64,000 bases of DNA from Strix aluco (lineage: Eukaryota > Chordata > Aves > Strigiformes > Strigidae): contig NC_133971.1 of the NCBI RefSeq assembly GCF_031877795.1, positions 48,537,642 through 48,601,641 on the forward strand. The letters are read 5' to 3'. How positions within the stretch are numbered: position 1 is the stretch's first letter; each line of letters opens with the position of its first letter. The notes under the pieces were generated by a model. It was not told where the DNA came from. It searched no databases and saw only the letters and a program-made list of their open reading frames with translations. A program made the translations under genes and the position numbers. Below, one piece after another: positions 1-13,200 of this stretch.

Positions 1-3000
1 TGTTGGGTGTGTGAGATCTTTGGTAGTGAGATCTCCAAGGAGTAGTAAGAAGATTGCCTTTGCTTCTTCTGCCCTCTCAACCTTACAGTTCCAAGAAATG
101 AGACTTAGGAATTTAGCCAGTCCATATTGATTAGCCAGTCAGTTTTAAACTCAGTTCAAAAACATGACTGAGAGAGCAGATAAAAAGCTGGGGAAAACTT
201 GGTTGATAACCAAAACTAATTCCACAAGAAGCCACACTTTTACTAATCAGGTGTATCCATGTGGGCACTTAAAATAATTAATTATAAAATAAAATCCTAC
301 ATTTTCTGGTGACATGGCATACTGATTGTCATTATTTTTACTTTATGAATTAGATAAGAATAATTTGGCAAATGTCCACTTCTACATTTCCTCACAGTTT
401 TCTACAAACCAACACGCTATTTGAGGAAGATTAAAATGAAAAATGAACATTTTAGCATGCCACAAGTAAACCAAGAGAGACACAATCCTGGCTATTCTTC
501 CCTCATTTAAAGCAGGAATATCCTAACACTACTCTATTGACTTGCAGGAAAACAGACTCTACAACTCGAATAGAGTTATAAAGCAGGGGTGCAAGGGGAT
601 TTCTCCACAAAGCTTGCACCCCAACAGCACATTTTACCAGAAACTTATAGAGTGTGGATATACATATCCATTGGATTACATAATACAAATATACATATGC
701 ATGAGTAAGGCTGGGTTAGTTCGAAAGGCTGGTGTCAGCAGTTTATGTTCTCTTTGCGCCTGTGCATTGCCATTGTCTTTGTGAGGAAGGCTCACAGTCC
801 TCCTCACCTTGTACTCTTCCTTGGAGCATGCGCAGATTCTCTTAGCCAATTTCTTGAATAACAAGAGTGTTTTCAGCTGGTTTACTCATTATATCTTATC
901 TAAAAGTACCAGTATATCCACTTCTACCGTCCATATGTGGCTATCTTATTCATTATCAAGACTAAACTAGACAGAGCACATCTGCTTCCCAAGGACAAAA
1001 ACATAATATTTTGCTGAACGCTGCAGTTCTTGGTAGATTTTCACAGTAAACTGCTTTGTTTTGATGGACACAGTAGTCCTTGGTAAAATTCCACAGAACA
1101 GTCTGGGCAAGCAGGATTATTAATCAAAATTAGCAATATTCAAAAATACTATAAGTAATACTATAAGTTGCTATAAGTAAATAAGTTGCAAAGCAGTTTG
1201 CTATAAGTAAATAAGTCTCAAAGCAAGTAATCATTTCTCCGTATCACTATCCACGCTGAAATCAAGAATTGCTGGAGCAAGTAAGTTTGTCCAGACTTGA
1301 CTGCACTGAAGGCACGGCTAGGTAAACAGGCAAAGCTTAAAAACAAAGCTATGCATAGGCACCACAATATTGTTAAGTATTTCAGAAACATAAGCAAGCA
1401 ATAAATGTCTGTATGCTAATGTATTTTCCTATACCTGAAAGATTAAAAGACTTCTGTATGACACAGTTATCAAATCAACACAGATCTCACAAAGTCAGAA
1501 AAAGGTATTTGCAGTGTCTGCAGAAACTTCAGGGGTCTAAAACCATTTAGCTCTCTACCTGTTTCTGGGATATCACCTGGGATAACAAGAGCTTCTTTTA
1601 TGTTTTTGTGCTTCTTTATGAGCACTGGCTGGGCTGGTTAGATTTTATAAATCATCAGCTGACAGATCCTTCCACCCTTCATCCTGCACTAACAAAAATG
1701 TGCTTAAGCATTTTCCAGGATATAGAAATTTCCTAGTCTAACATCAACAAAGGCATGGTTAGCTGCAATCCAGTCTACACTGGGGAGAACTGCTGTGAAC
1801 TTCTTCACAAATGAAAGTGGAAGAAACACATTTGACTGCTTTAAGCAGGTCTCAGCAGACAAAACAAACCCCTTGCTAAAGACAAGGAAAGGTTACCAAG
1901 GAGCACTCTTCATGATGATGTAGAGATTTAAGTGTGTTTGTTAGAGTGGCAGCTAATTGGAGATGCTCTTCCAAAGGCAGTTTGAAATTAATGAAAGGCC
2001 TCAGAGAGACAACGGCCAAAATACCTATCTGCCCCACCAACAGCAGTATGTTCTCAGCTTAGCCTGAACTATCTCAAAATTACAGAAACAAAGGATAAAT
2101 ATCAGTGTGTGATGTGGCTTTCTCTGGACCAGGGAGAAAGAGAGAGAAGCAAAGAAATAAAAGGACACATGCTAATGTAAAAATGGCAATACTAAGCTAT
2201 AATGAGATATTAACCTGGCTTTATACTTCAAAAGCCAAAATGGTTTTGTTCATTTTTTTCTGCGCTTGTTCTTTAGGAATGATAAAATTAAGATCTCCAA
2301 AGAAACTGTCTTTTATAGAATTGTCAAATCAGGGTGAACAAAAAAAAAAGAATTACTAAGAAAATTATTGAGCCCTCGGTATTTTACTTGCAAAGAACAA
2401 CAACTACCCATTTTTAAATTAAATTTCCACTGAGAGAAAAGGGAAAGAAGAGGACAAACATGCCATAAAGAGATATAGTGGTCAGTAGTAACTAACTTAC
2501 GCAATTCAGGTGTGAATTCTCTTTTAATACAATCATCATTGTGTTATCAAACCACAGAACAGCAGAGAATTCATTTACTTCAGAACATTAACAGTATGGA
2601 AGTTGTAAACTAATGTAGGCTGCCTTGAGGACAGCAATGAAGCAATCCAGCTCAGCCTCTTATGCAAAAGAAAGAGTAGGGATGAATAGAGAGGGCTGAT
2701 AATCTGAGAGCACAAAACAAACTAATAAATGACCTGCAGAGAGTGGGGACTGCATCACCCTGCAGTCTTATTGAAGTCAAAGGGGACGTCCATTAGGGAT
2801 CAGGATCAGAGGCTGCCACATGGTTTTCAGACACTGATCACAGCCAGGATTTTCTCTCTTGGTTTATGTACATAATTTCTTTCCTACAGTCACAGTAATG
2901 GGGATTTTCTTAGCAAGACTACCTACTGCTCATAGCACAGACTTCTAATATGTATGTAATTCATAGAAATTACAGTGCAAGAAGTAGCCCTTTTTAAATT

Positions 3001-4745
3001 TCCTATTTTCTCATAATATGCTTTGAAAATATAATCTAATATTAGAATGGGGGAAAAGATAGTACAGTATAAAAGTGATACAGGAAAAAGTGAACAGATT
3101 TGTTTTTTCAGTAAATTTAAGAGCATGTTAAACCAATTTAAAAAAAAATAAAAAGCCCTGCATGGTATTCAAAGGCCAGGCAGTAAGAAATGGGTAGCTC
3201 TGCCTACTTGTCTTTACTCTTGACAAGACTAGTAAAGGAAATACAATAGCATGTCACAATACTATACCTTACAAACTGGAAAGAGATAGTTCTCATACCT
3301 GTGATATGTTCTTTTTATGACCAGAGTGTGACTTAGATGCAGATGACAGCAGGACAAGATTGTGCCTTCTGTACCCTTCACATATTTCACTGTGTTATAG
3401 AAAGCATATAATCTTCTCTTCATCAGTTATGCAATGAAATGGTCCATCTGAGGGACACACATTCAATCCGTATTAAGAAATAAGACAGAATCATTTGATA
3501 ACTTCATGTCCTGAAAGGTCCTAAAGAGAAAAAAAAATTCTGTCGTTCTAATAACAGTTTCATTTGCCCCCGAACCAGTCACAGATTTACGATATATTCG
3601 ATTTGTTAAAATGCTCAGAATGAAAGTGAAACATTTTTTTCACAGTAAATAAACTACTTCTTTCCACTTATGTCTAACAGTATCATCATTTTCCTTTCTT
3701 TATTTTTTTTTCTTTTTTGCTGTCTTCCATGAAAAAAAAAAGCTATTTCAGATTATTTCCCTAGCTTTTTTGGTTTTGCCACCAAGAGAAATGCTCAGTT
3801 TTACACTTCATTGAAAAGTCAACTCTTCAAGTTTTCCTTTAAGATTGATTTGATGGATAGCTTGTTTTTGCAAAATTGCTTCTGCCCTTCTTGGGTCCAC
3901 TCTGTTGAAGCCTGTCGCATTGTTTCATTCACAGCCTGGTTAAGGAAGAGCCTACAGTTACCACCTCATACAAAGATAACTCCTGCCAAAGAAATTCCAA
4001 GTATATATGTCATTCATTTTTAGATGTCATAAACTCAGTCATATTCCTTTCAAACTATGTCCCTCTAAGACTCATACTTTTTCTAAATCTCTCATTTATT
4101 TTACTAAGCAGCAAAAAGCTCAAATTTTAATTATTATGATTTAACAACACGTGTTATTTCTATTGCAAAATGTGTAGATTTTCTTAAAATCAGACTGGTA
4201 GCATCCAATAGAGTATTTTTATGGAATATTTTTTTTAAAAGCTTTATATAAAAGAAATATTTAAGATATTTAAAATATTCAGTGTAGCTAATGACAGGTA
4301 ATGAAAGAAAGTACCTAGGCTTACCTTCATTTTCCTAAAACCTAAATGCTTAAGAAATTGTCTAGTACAGGTTTTATTTTTTCTTTGTCAATATAAAATA
4401 AAAAGCACTGTGGAAGATACTGAACTAATTTCTTAAGGCTAGAAATAAGAATGCCATAAGAATGGCAGCAAACAAGTGTTGGAAATTAGAGTTAACATTA
4501 ACTATAACAGATTATTTGTTTAGACTGTTCATATTCTATATCTTGATTGTAAGCCACTTTCGTTATATAACATGTGTTTCACTGACATTTATAACTCAAA
4601 GCAGCCAAAACTTAAGCAAAAGCTTCTCTTTGGAAAGTAGAAAACTTTGTCAGCCTTTTTTTTTTTTAAACAGCTACAATAAATACTTCTGTAAAGACAC
4701 AACAAAGTCAAGAAAAGCCGTACATCCATCCTTTTCGCATACTAC
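1..4745. other. Intergenic DNA, no gene recognised
   Basis: This AT-rich unique-looking sequence has only short ORFs with no recognisable protein. It holds the 30-bp tandem repeat near 1.2 kb, several short A or T tracts (for example about 4649-4668) and no CR1 or LTR signature that I can identify. Untranslated exons of a long noncoding RNA cannot be excluded from sequence alone. Confidence 0.6.
1148..1230. repeat. Short tandem repeat, 30-bp unit
   Basis: Two consecutive 30-bp units (1171-1200 and 1201-1230) both begin CTATAAGTAAATAAGT and continue with a CAAAGCA core, differing at a few positions. Degenerate partial copies of the CTATAAGT core precede them from about 1148. This is a small local tandem duplication. 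Confidence 0.85.
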
Positions 4746-5798
4746 TGTATTGAATTTGCATGGCAAGGTTTTGGCAGCAGGGGCTACAGGGGTGGCTTCT
4801 GTAAGAAGATGCCAGAAGCTTCTGCCATGTCCGATAGAGCCAATGCCAGCCAGCTGGAAAAAACCCATGTAATTTTCAGCCAGGAGACATGAGTGAGAAT
4901 ATATGAGAGAAACAACTCTGCAGACACCAAGATCATTGAAGGAGGAGAGGGAGGAAGTCCTCCAGGTGCTGGAGCAGAGATTCTCCTTCAGACCATGGTG
5001 AAGACCATGGTGAGGCAGGCTGTGCCCTGCACCCATAGAAGACCATGGTGAAATAGATGCCCACCTGAAGCCCATGGAGGACCCCATGCCAGAGCAGGTG
5101 GATGTGCCCAAAGGAGGCTGTGATCCCATGGGAAGCCCATGCTGGAGGAGGCTCCTGGCAGGACTGACAGACCCATGGAGAGAGAAGCCCATGTTGGAGC
5201 AGGTTTGCTGGTAGGACTTGTGGCCCTGTGGGGTACCCATGGTGGAGCAGTCTGTTCCTGAAGGACTGCACCCCGTGGAAATGACCCACGCTGGAGCAGT
5301 CTATGAAGAACTGCAGCCCATGGGAAAGACTCACTTTGGAGAAGTTTGTGGAGGACTGTCTCCCGTGGGAGGGAGCCCATGCTGGAGCAGGGGAAGAGGG
5401 TGAGGAGTCCTCCTGCTGAGGAGGAAGGAGCAGCAGAAACAAGGTGTGATGAACTGACCATAATTCCCATTCCCCATCTCTGTGTGCCGCATGGCATGGA
5501 GGAGGTAGAAGAACTGGGAGGGAAGTTGAGCCTGGAAATAAGGGAGAGATGGGGCAAGGTGTTTTTTAGATTTGTCATTATTTCTCATTATCCTATTCTG
5601 ATTTGACTGGTAATCAATGAAATTAATTTTCCTCAAGTTGAGTCGGTTTTGCCGATGACAGTAATTGGTGAGTGATTTCTCCCTGTCCTTATCTCGACCC
5701 ACAAACCTTTCATTATATTTTCTCCACCCTTGTCCTGCTGAGGAAGGGAGTGATAGAGTGGCTTGGTAGGCATCTGGCATCCAGCCAAGGTCAATCCC
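4746..5798 (+). mobile_element. Endogenous-retrovirus solo LTR, copy 1
   Basis: About 1.05 kb, starting TGTATTG and running to the GGTCAATCCC end motif. It is strongly similar along its length to the elements at 9273 and 17134. The layout is a GCAAGGTTTTGG 5' block, a GC-rich block of repeated CTGGAGCAG/CCATGG units (about 4985-5400), and a 3' block with the CTCATTATCCTATT motif. It is closest to the 17134 copy. The TATA-like segment of the other copies is missing (deleted near 4860) and the AATAAA is mutated to AATCAA at about 5612. ACTAC occurs just before the start (4741-4745) and at 5799-5803, a possible 5-bp target-site duplication, but the terminal ACCACA expected from copy 3 is then missing. 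No retroviral internal genes flank it. The overlapping minus-strand ORFs here (up to 196 codons) are artefacts of the repetitive block. Avian LTRs of this type are known; I do not assign a family name. Confidence 0.85.
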
Positions 5799-5803
5799 AC
5801 TAC

Positions 5804-8800
5804 CAGTACATAAGGTTAAATTTCACTCAGCTCTTGGCATGAAGAAGAGGTAATGAGTATGCCAATTATTTTCTCAGACTGTACAGGACAGGGTGAAGAT
5901 TTATTGCTGTTTTCAGATGTGATAAAGATGATCTGAACTGCCCAGAATGTTCATAGTCAGGCTGTCTTCTTGAATCCAGTTATTCTCTGCCAGAAAAATC
6001 CACTTTCAGTAGAGAAATGTTGTGTAATCACAGGTGAGAAATTCTAGGCCACATCCCAGAGCACATAGATCACATACTCATTCCAGCGTAGGGGTAGTAG
6101 AGTGAAATCAAATTACATATAGATTGTACAGCATGTTAAGTACCTTTGCCATAATAACAAACCTTTTAATTGCATGATGGTTTTATGGTTGATCTCTGCT
6201 CATGAAACCATGAATGATTTCAGACCCAAGTAACAGGTTACACTACAGATATTAATTCCTTAGATTCATGTAAAGCCATTCTTAGCTGAGTTGCCATAAA
6301 CCGAATTAGTGTCAGTGCATGGATGTTAATATATTCCTTGTTTTTCTGGCCTAGTTTTTAAACTCACACATAATAAATAAAAATTGTTTCTAGTAACTAC
6401 AGTGTTAACTAGACTAAGCTCTTCAGTACTTCAAAAATACAAGCAAGCTGCAGCACATTGGTTTTTCAGTCTAGGCACTTCTGACATAAAATAATAGAAT
6501 GTAATTACTTAATTCTATCAATTAAGCATAAGTAGCTTGATCTATCTGCATAATAAGATTATGAGGCTTTTTATAATGCAAATGAGTTAGCTCCTTTTAA
6601 ACACAACACTAAAATTTTGATTGGAAGACTTGCTAGTAACCCAATATAAAGTCTATGGTTTTCTGCAGTTCTCCAAGAGCAAACGTTAGGACTAGAAAAC
6701 TGGACATTGATAGGTTGGCTTTGACAAATTCTTTCACCAGTTTGAAACTTCTTACTGATACAAGGATGCATCTTCTCTGCAGCTAAGTATTTCTTCAAAA
6801 GGCACAGTAGCAGAAAGGTATCCAAAATATTTAATAGCTTTTGACTGAGAGTATAGTCAGATAGGGTCACTCCAGTGAAACAAAAGTTTCATTTATTGAT
6901 TTTTCTGGCTTCAGTGAACTATAAAGTTTTAGGCTATGTGGATTCCAGATTGTGGGGTACATATTGGCTGGGCAGTGAGCAGAGGAAAAGGAGAGTAGGA
7001 TGAAAAAGTTGTAAACAAAAAGAAACAGCTGTAGACAAAAAAAAAAAAAAAGTAAATTTCTATTTCACTTTTCAATCTGACAGAAAGTTTTATATAATGT
7101 GATTTTCACAAGACAGATCACATGCATAATTCCCACTGAGTCATTGCCAGGAATACGATGTTGAAACAAAAAATTTATTTTATTAATTGGTCTGTGTTGA
7201 TGCCATGAAAAACAGGAAGACAGACTGACATTTCTCCAAGCCTTAGAGTCAGGGTTTTACCAAATGATTCTGCTGAAAACAGCTGTTCTAGAATATTCAA
7301 AACTTTGAAAAACAATAGGATAGGAGTTGAGTACAGCTGCTTCAGCAGAGGTCATCCCACAACATCCTAAAACACTGTATCAGATGAATCTCAAGTGGTT
7401 ACTAACAGAATACCCAAAAGCATCTTGGTCAGAACACAGAAACCTAACTATCTGTGTTAATAGACCAGACTTTTCAGTGGCTTCAAAATACAATTCAGTT
7501 CCTATGGCACAAAGGTTCTTCAGTCTGACAAATGCTGCGGCATTTTTGATGCAAATACTGAATCTAATCAATAGATATTAGTTCTAACAACTAAGCAAAA
7601 ATTTACTTTTTTTAATTACAGCTCTTTTTTTTTTTTTTTCAACAATTTCTCAAGATATGGCCTGTTCTTTCCTCCAGGTGACCATATTACACGCTTACAT
7701 TATCTGTTGCTGAATTCTCTTTTCCTTCCATTAATGGTTCTTTTTTCCAAACCATCACTCTTCAGACATCACAGATTTTGTTAGCATGGTTCTGTTTGCC
7801 AGGAAGACTGTAGGAGTGTCACAAGAAAGTATTTTCCAAATTTTTCCATTTTCATGCAGAATGTTAACAAAATGAGAGTTTTTGATGACATTCAGTGGCC
7901 ATGTAGATCAGCATATGAAATAGAAGTTAAAATACATTGTTAAATTTTAAGTAGTCTGCAATATTAGGGGATAGGAGACAGACCTGTCAAAATTGATATT
8001 CTGCCTAACCCTGAAGAAGAGTGTGACAACACTCAAGAGTGCCCCATACTTACTGAACAGGATATTCCTATCCTCCCAGAAGTGTTTGCACACACCAAGA
8101 GGAGTCTTGGTCATCTTATACTGGCAAATTGAAAATTAATCAGCTCTACTTCTATATCTGTGATTTCACACATCTAGGAGATATGTATTCATATTTGTTG
8201 TTTATCGTAGTACCTCCTAAATCTAAATAGCATGGAACGGTGACCTCTCCTGAACTGTTTCCTTAGGCCACTGCATCTATTAACAGTTAACAAAACAAGT
8301 CACATATATATATGTGTATATATATATATATATATGTCTTAAATCCCTTCTTTTTCCTTTGCAGCACAGAGGTACTCAAAGTGAGCCAAAAGTTTCATAT
8401 CAGAAGCAGGATAGTTGCATTTGTACAGCACCATGCTCAGATCAGCAAAGTCCTCTGCTTAAAATGCTCTCAAGCTGCTCCTACCTTTTTTAACATTAAA
8501 ATTTTCTGAGCTTTTTTTTCCTCCTTAGACACAACATCTAGACAACATACACATATGTAGCCAGCTATGGCAGAGTCTTTCAAATATTAATTGAATGACA
8601 ACACATGGGAATGATTGGTGCAGATATTTATCTCCTGTAAATTATGCTAACAGTGAGTCAAGAAAGTCACTCAGTCAATGTTAAGGTGCCAGCTCTGTCT
8701 GTAAACTGTAATTTTTTGGTTCTTCTCCAGCCCTCCTACCTGTTGGAAAAACAATTGTAATTGAACTCATAATTTCCCCCAAAACTGTTAAGAGATAATC

Positions 8801-9272
8801 TGGATATAAAGGAGTTTTCTAACCCCAGCAATTTAGTGGTGGCTTATCCCAGGAAGCAAAATATTTTTCATGTGTTATGAAAAGAATATTTAAAAAAAAA
8901 GCTGCAAGGTTTACTATGCTGATAAATACATTTAAAAAAAAAAAAAAAAAACCACAAGAGAACTCCTTAATTCTTATGATAACAGTGTCCTGTAGTAAAG
9001 AATTTCAAGTGTTAATATGTAAAAATAACCCAAAATTTATTTTCTTCTTCCTGTCTTATTTCAAGGGTTTTCATGCCAATATATAAAAATACATTCATTT
9101 GTGGAATCTATCAGTATGTGATTCTCTTTCAAAATCAAGGATTCAAGCAGAGTAAACATCTCACAAAAACTAAGGTCAGAAGTGAACCAAGTGACATCAA
9201 CAATGTGGTATTTTTGAATGCATAGCTGAAGTCAATCTGCTTGGTTTGTTTATGGCAACAAATTCACAACAG
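5804..9272. other. Intergenic DNA, no gene recognised
   Basis: This unique AT-rich sequence lies between two LTR copies. It contains A or T runs at about 7037-7051, 7626-7639 and 8934-8951, and the TA microsatellite near 8.3 kb. The ORFs here are at most about 100 codons and resemble nothing I know. Confidence 0.6.
8303..8335. repeat. (TA)n microsatellite
   Basis: An alternating TA run of about 33 bp with a GTG interruption. It is likely length-polymorphic. Confidence 0.9.
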
Positions 9273-10290
9273 TGTTGGGTTTGTGTGTGTAGAGGGGTTT
9301 TGGTAGCAGGGGAAGGGGTGGCAAGGGTGGCTCCCATGAGAAGCTTCTTGAAGCTCCACCCGCTCCAAGTCAGACCTGTCTCTGGCCAAGGCTGAGCCAA
9401 TTAGCAACAGTGGCCACGTCTCTGTGATAACATATTTAAAAAGGGAACTTGAGGGAAGAAGGAGTGAGGGAAATACCTGTGTGAACACCAAGATCATTAA
9501 AGAAGAAGGAGGAAGGGGAGGTGTACCAGAGAAGAGAATCCCCTGCAGCCCATGATGAAGACCATGGTGAGAGGGCAGGCTGTCTCCCTGCAGCCCATGG
9601 AGATCACCAGTGGAGCAGATGCCCACCTGCAGCCTGTGGAGGACCCCACGCCAGAGCAGGTGGCTGTGCCCAAAGAAGGCCGGGACTCTGAGGGAAGCCT
9701 GTGCTGGGGCAGTCTGTTGTTGGAAGGACTGAAGCCCGTGGAAGGGACCCACGCTGGAGAAGGTCATGAAGAGCTGAAGCCTGTGGGAAGGACGCACATC
9801 AGAGAAGTTAATGGAGGACTGTCTCCTGTGTGTGGACCCCATGCTACAGCAGGGGAAGAGTATAAGGAGTCCTCCTCCCCCTGAGCAGGAGGGAGTAGAA
9901 GAGACAATGGGTGATGAATTGACCACAGACCCCATCTTCTGCCCCCCTGTGCCAATGGGGAGGAGGAGCTAGAGAAATCAGGAACAAAGCTGAGCCTAGG
10001 AAGAAGGTAGAGGTGGGAGCAAGGTGTTTTTAAGATGTGGTTGTATTTCTTACTGTCCTATTCTGTTTGATTGGAAAATTAAGTGGTGGTGGTGTTTAAA
10101 TTAAATTGATGTTCTTTTTTTCCCAAAATGGGTCTGTCTTTTGCCCATGCCCATAATTGGTGAGTGAGGCCTCCCTGTTCTTGTTTTCATCCCTGAGCTT
10201 TTTGTTTTATTTTTTCCTCCTCAACCCACTAAGGGGGAGGAGTAAGTGCCTGCATGTTGCTTGGTTCCCCTCTGGGCTTAAACCACAACA
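9273..10290 (+). mobile_element. Endogenous-retrovirus solo LTR, copy 2 (diverged)
   Basis: About 1.0 kb with the same architecture as the copies at 4746 and 17134 but clearly more diverged. It begins TGTTGGG, has a TATA-like CATATTTAAA at 9431-9440, a GC-rich repeated block at about 9545-9860, the GTGATGAATTGACC motif, and ends near AAACCACA. The poly(A) region near 10075 has lost a clear AATAAA. Both flanks carry CACAACA (9265-9271 and 10284-10290), but this overlaps the LTR end, so the target-site duplication is not secure. No gag, pol or env sequence is adjacent, consistent with a solo LTR. ORFs of 223 (minus) and 110 (plus) codons across the repeat block are not genes. Confidence 0.82.
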
Positions 10291-13200
10291 ACCAAATTCA
10301 GGAATAGCAGAGCATGTGTAGAGATCACTGAGATTAAAAAAAGTAAAATCTTTCCAAACATCAGAATGCTTGAATTCCATATTTTGAAAGCAAATCACAT
10401 GTTGATAAAGAAAACTTGACATCCATCTGAAGATTTATTAAGCAAACCTATAAACCTTTAGATGTCTATCAAAATACACAGACGTCATCTTAGATCCTTT
10501 TCCTATGAAAGAAACCTACTTCAAGAGATAAATTTGATCTTACTTGTGTGAGAAATTGTCTCCTCCCAAAAGCCAAGGCATTATAGCATAATTAGCAGAG
10601 CACTCCACCTGTAGTTTCATGTTAATAAAGGACAGCCAGGCTGTAGAGCACCCCTAAAATGAAATGTCCCCTTCTACAAAAGCTTCACGGACCATTGTAC
10701 ATGAGGATAGCAAAACATACATAATCATGCTATACAGCACTATACAAGACAGTTCAAGATTAGCTAATTAAAAACTGAGCTAGTTTAGTGTCTTGCCAAG
10801 TCCTGATCATTTTGTGATTTACCAGCCTCAGCTTTGAGCAAGCTAGTTCAAGTACCATACATTTGGACTCATGGCTTGAACGTGTGCCCAGAGCAATTAG
10901 TCTTCGCTCTCAGATCGCTTCCTAAACACCGTGACCATAAGCAGTATCTAGTCCTCCACTTCATCATACCATCAACAGGATCTGTCTACATCATTGTCAA
11001 GGAGCAATGCTCCATCCCAATCCTGTAGTTTACGAGGCCTAGATTTCCCTCCATTTGAGATCCCACAATTCAGCCAAATAGTCCCAGCCTCTTTTCCCCC
11101 ATCAAAGATGGGGAAGATATTTCCAAACATCCCCAGCCTGGTTTTCTTCCTAATCACCCTAGGTAACCTTTAACTTCGAGCAAGATTTTTGTCTCCTTCC
11201 CTCACTAGATTCTTTGCCCTAATCTGCTTCTAATTTTTTTTGCCTAAATTTTGATTCCTTTCCCTCCCTCTTCTTGAGCCTGGATGTCAAACATAGTATC
11301 ACTCTATGCAGTAGAGAAAGAGTTGTGGTTAATTTGTCAACTTCCCTTCACCCTAGTAGTCATGTCAGAGAAAACCATTTTAGTCATGCTCAGTCACTGT
11401 GCCACTTTGTGGCACTTAAAAGACAAACCCGGACAGATTTTTACAGTTGTGGCAAATGTCATACGCCTGACAAAGCCACACTGACACAGTCCAGGTTCCC
11501 AGCCCAAAGCCTGGAGGTGTGGTAGCGTCTTCCAAAACAAACCTATCTATTTCTTTTTTAATGTAGAATAATAAACAGCATTTTTCCCTATTCTCCTGGT
11601 CAGAAACAGTTTATGGTTTCCAGAAAAAAACACGCCAAAACACTTACCTAGCATACAAAACCTCAGCCTAACCATGACAGATAAGCAAATTATAAGCAAC
11701 CTGAAACAGTCTTGCAAGATGTTAGACATCTTGCTATAGAAATTTGCAGTTTTGATTCTAAACAGCAAATGCAGTGAGCTGCAAGTCCAAGCAGACATAT
11801 TTTATATAGCCTGAAAGAGCTCCACGGCATAACAGGGTACAGCTGTATAATGACACGCAGACTAGGTCCCAAGACAAGCAAAATAGCTGAATAGACAAAG
11901 CACTCAGTATTCTTCTACTCAAACCTTTGCACAGATCTTTCATGAGTTATGCACATTTACTGAAGCTTCCCCAGGCAGTGCTGCCACAGTGCCACAAGTG
12001 TGGCCCAGCACAGCCCACTAGTTCACCCACACTCTGATACATTTTGTAGATTCTGCAGCTTAGGGCTGAGACAAAATATTTGTTCCAAGTGCTTAGAAGA
12101 CCATAGTCAGAAAGGTGGGTAATAACAGCCTGCCAGTGGTGACCCTCCTGGCCTGGACACAAAGGACTAGAAGTACATCCCTCCCTTGGGCAATCAACCA
12201 CTCTGTCTGCCGGCTGCACAAGCCACTCTCCACCACCATGTCTGCCTCTTTATCAGTCTTATCTTTTCATAACTAGTGTTTTTCCTATTGTTCAGCCTGC
12301 TTATTCCCATGAAACAGCTCTCAGCCTTCTTCCTCACAGTGTTTACAAGCTCAGACTTTCTCCAAGCTACAGTACCATGGCCTCAAAGTACTATATGAGG
12401 AAATAAGTCTGCTCCAGAAAGCCTAAGACACAGCCTGCCTTCCCTTCCAGCATGACACAGCAGGCTCGCAGGGTCTTCTCAAGCCCATCTGCTCATTACT
12501 GGTGACAACAACAGTATAAGAGCAGAAGAAATTCCTCCATTAATCATTCTGCCTTCACAATTCCATTTTTTATGCCAATCTGTTGGGGAGTTTTTTCCAA
12601 TATTATATGTATATAGCAGAAAAGCTGTAATTTGCATTATAAAATTAGACTTATTTCCATTACTAAGAAAAATACAAATTAAATAGTTCTAAATCAAATT
12701 TTGTAAATGTTTTGCTGTTAATGAGCATAAAAACAAATACAAAAGAGAATGAGGCAACAGATTAAAGCAGCACATTATGTTGACTAATTTAAGTTCTTAG
12801 ACAATAATGAAAATTAATGTCAGCTTGACATTTTAGGGATTTTTAAAAGTAATTTCATTAGGGTTTTAAAGGACAGTAAAATGGTTGTCTTATTAGGGTA
12901 AAAGAAGTTAAGAAATATTGATAACAGCAAAAATATGCAATTTCACACTATTTTCAAGTTTTTCAACAAATTATAACAGCTCCTCAAGACGCTCTGATCT
13001 TCATAACACCCCCCCTGGTCTTTTGAAAATAAAGGAATTAGTGTTTGTAATGTTATCTTGGTTGTATTTTTCTATTAGGATAATATGTTGTGCCTTGTGT
13101 GAAGTCTCTGTTAATCCTGCTTAAGCACAGCACAGTTTGTAATGGGTGCATTATCAAACGGCAGGACAAAGTAATCTACAGTTACTCAATTTTTTCAGAA

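Noticed and set aside
4674..5578. Overlapping minus-strand ORFs of 169-196 codons, and similar ones at 9264-9935 and 17113-17896
   Set aside because: They lie inside LTR copies, exist in several frames at once over a repetitive GC-rich block, lack any domain, and change frame and length between copies.
11947..12219. 90-codon minus-strand ORF
   Set aside because: No recognisable family or exon structure; the length is within chance expectation for GC-richer DNA.
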